From Alcanivorax nanhaiticus (lineage in GTDB: Bacteria; Pseudomonadota; Gammaproteobacteria; Pseudomonadales; Alcanivoracaceae), in contig NZ_ARXV01000021.1 in the NCBI RefSeq assembly GCF_000756665.1, positions 1 through 57,385 on the forward strand: a stretch of 57,385 nt of DNA, given 5' to 3'. The notes under the pieces are model-generated. The model worked only from the letters and a program-made list of their open reading frames with translations, searched no databases and was not told the DNA's origin. Positions within the stretch are counted from its first letter, which is position 1; every line of letters starts with the position of its first letter. Of the stretch, positions 57,385 to 57,385 are shown piece after piece. The position numbers and the translations under genes were made by a program.

Positions 57385-57385
57385 A

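Overview
The window reads as chromosomal DNA (or one assembled contig) of a marine, lipid- and hydrocarbon-degrading gammaproteobacterium, most likely Alcanivorax or a close relative. This rests on the gene set: an AlkJ-type GMC alcohol dehydrogenase, a DesT/DesC/DesB-type acyl desaturase locus, fatty acid cis/trans isomerase, a BCCT osmolyte transporter, PrpE, the Pseudomonas-style PA2778/PA2779 pair, Pseudomonas-like REP hairpins and a complete pel cluster. The genus is inferred from gene content, not from a marker gene. No ribosomal RNA, phage, transposase or CRISPR array is visible. The first and last 22 bases form a perfect inverted repeat, which suggests the piece is bounded by copies of a repeat such as an IS end.

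Layout. 0.2-5.2 kb: VOC-fold protein, BCCT transporter, a structured repeat, PrpE. 5.5-10.1 kb: a giant MscK-like channel, a repeat-rich spacer, a LasT-type RNA methyltransferase. 10.2-13.6 kb: a second copy of the structured repeat directly in front of a secreted phospholipase C/P1-nuclease-fold protein, then a membrane-anchored parvulin and a small anchored helical protein that may be its folding helpers. 13.5-14.9 kb: PA2778-like peptidase-TPR lipoprotein and PA2779-like protein. 14.9-21.0 kb: a five-gene selenium unit (PhnD-like binding protein, ATPase, double permease, PhzF-like enzyme, flavoprotein-SelD fusion). 21.3-29.2 kb: cis/trans isomerase, small conserved genes, a nitroreductase, a subclass B1 metallo-beta-lactamase, a small heat shock protein, dodecin and a DEAD-box helicase. 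29.6-35.3 kb: MaoC dehydratase and the divergent desaturase locus with paired operators, then an AraC regulator. 35.3-37.3 kb: REP-rich spacer, tRNA-Ser(GGA), thioesterase-like protein and a YdjA-type nitroreductase. 37.5-44.4 kb: a MASE2 adenylate cyclase, a 43-copy heptamer array, a membrane-anchored beta-helix protein, AlkJ, a DUF3047 protein and an HNH nuclease. 44.6-56.7 kb: pelABCDEFG with pelB split into two genes. 56.7-57.4 kb: non-coding, with an orphan minus-strand terminator that marks a possible small RNA or peptide gene.

How the genes fit together. Several loci serve the envelope: desaturase and cis/trans isomerase adjust acyl chains, MscK and BCCT handle osmotic stress, and the heat shock protein and helicase handle cold, heat or solvent stress. 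The pel operon makes and exports a cationic exopolysaccharide under c-di-GMP control; PelD keeps its I-site. The selenium unit couples uptake to selenophosphate synthesis.

Most unusual points: (1) two dispersed elements of about 270-320 bp whose arms and inner helices differ in sequence between copies but stay complementary; (2) a family of heptamer elements that fill the gaps between convergent stop codons almost exactly, one expanded to 43 perfect copies; (3) the split pelB; (4) a hairpin that buries the start codon of the metallo-beta-lactamase; (5) the phospholipase-foldase unit.
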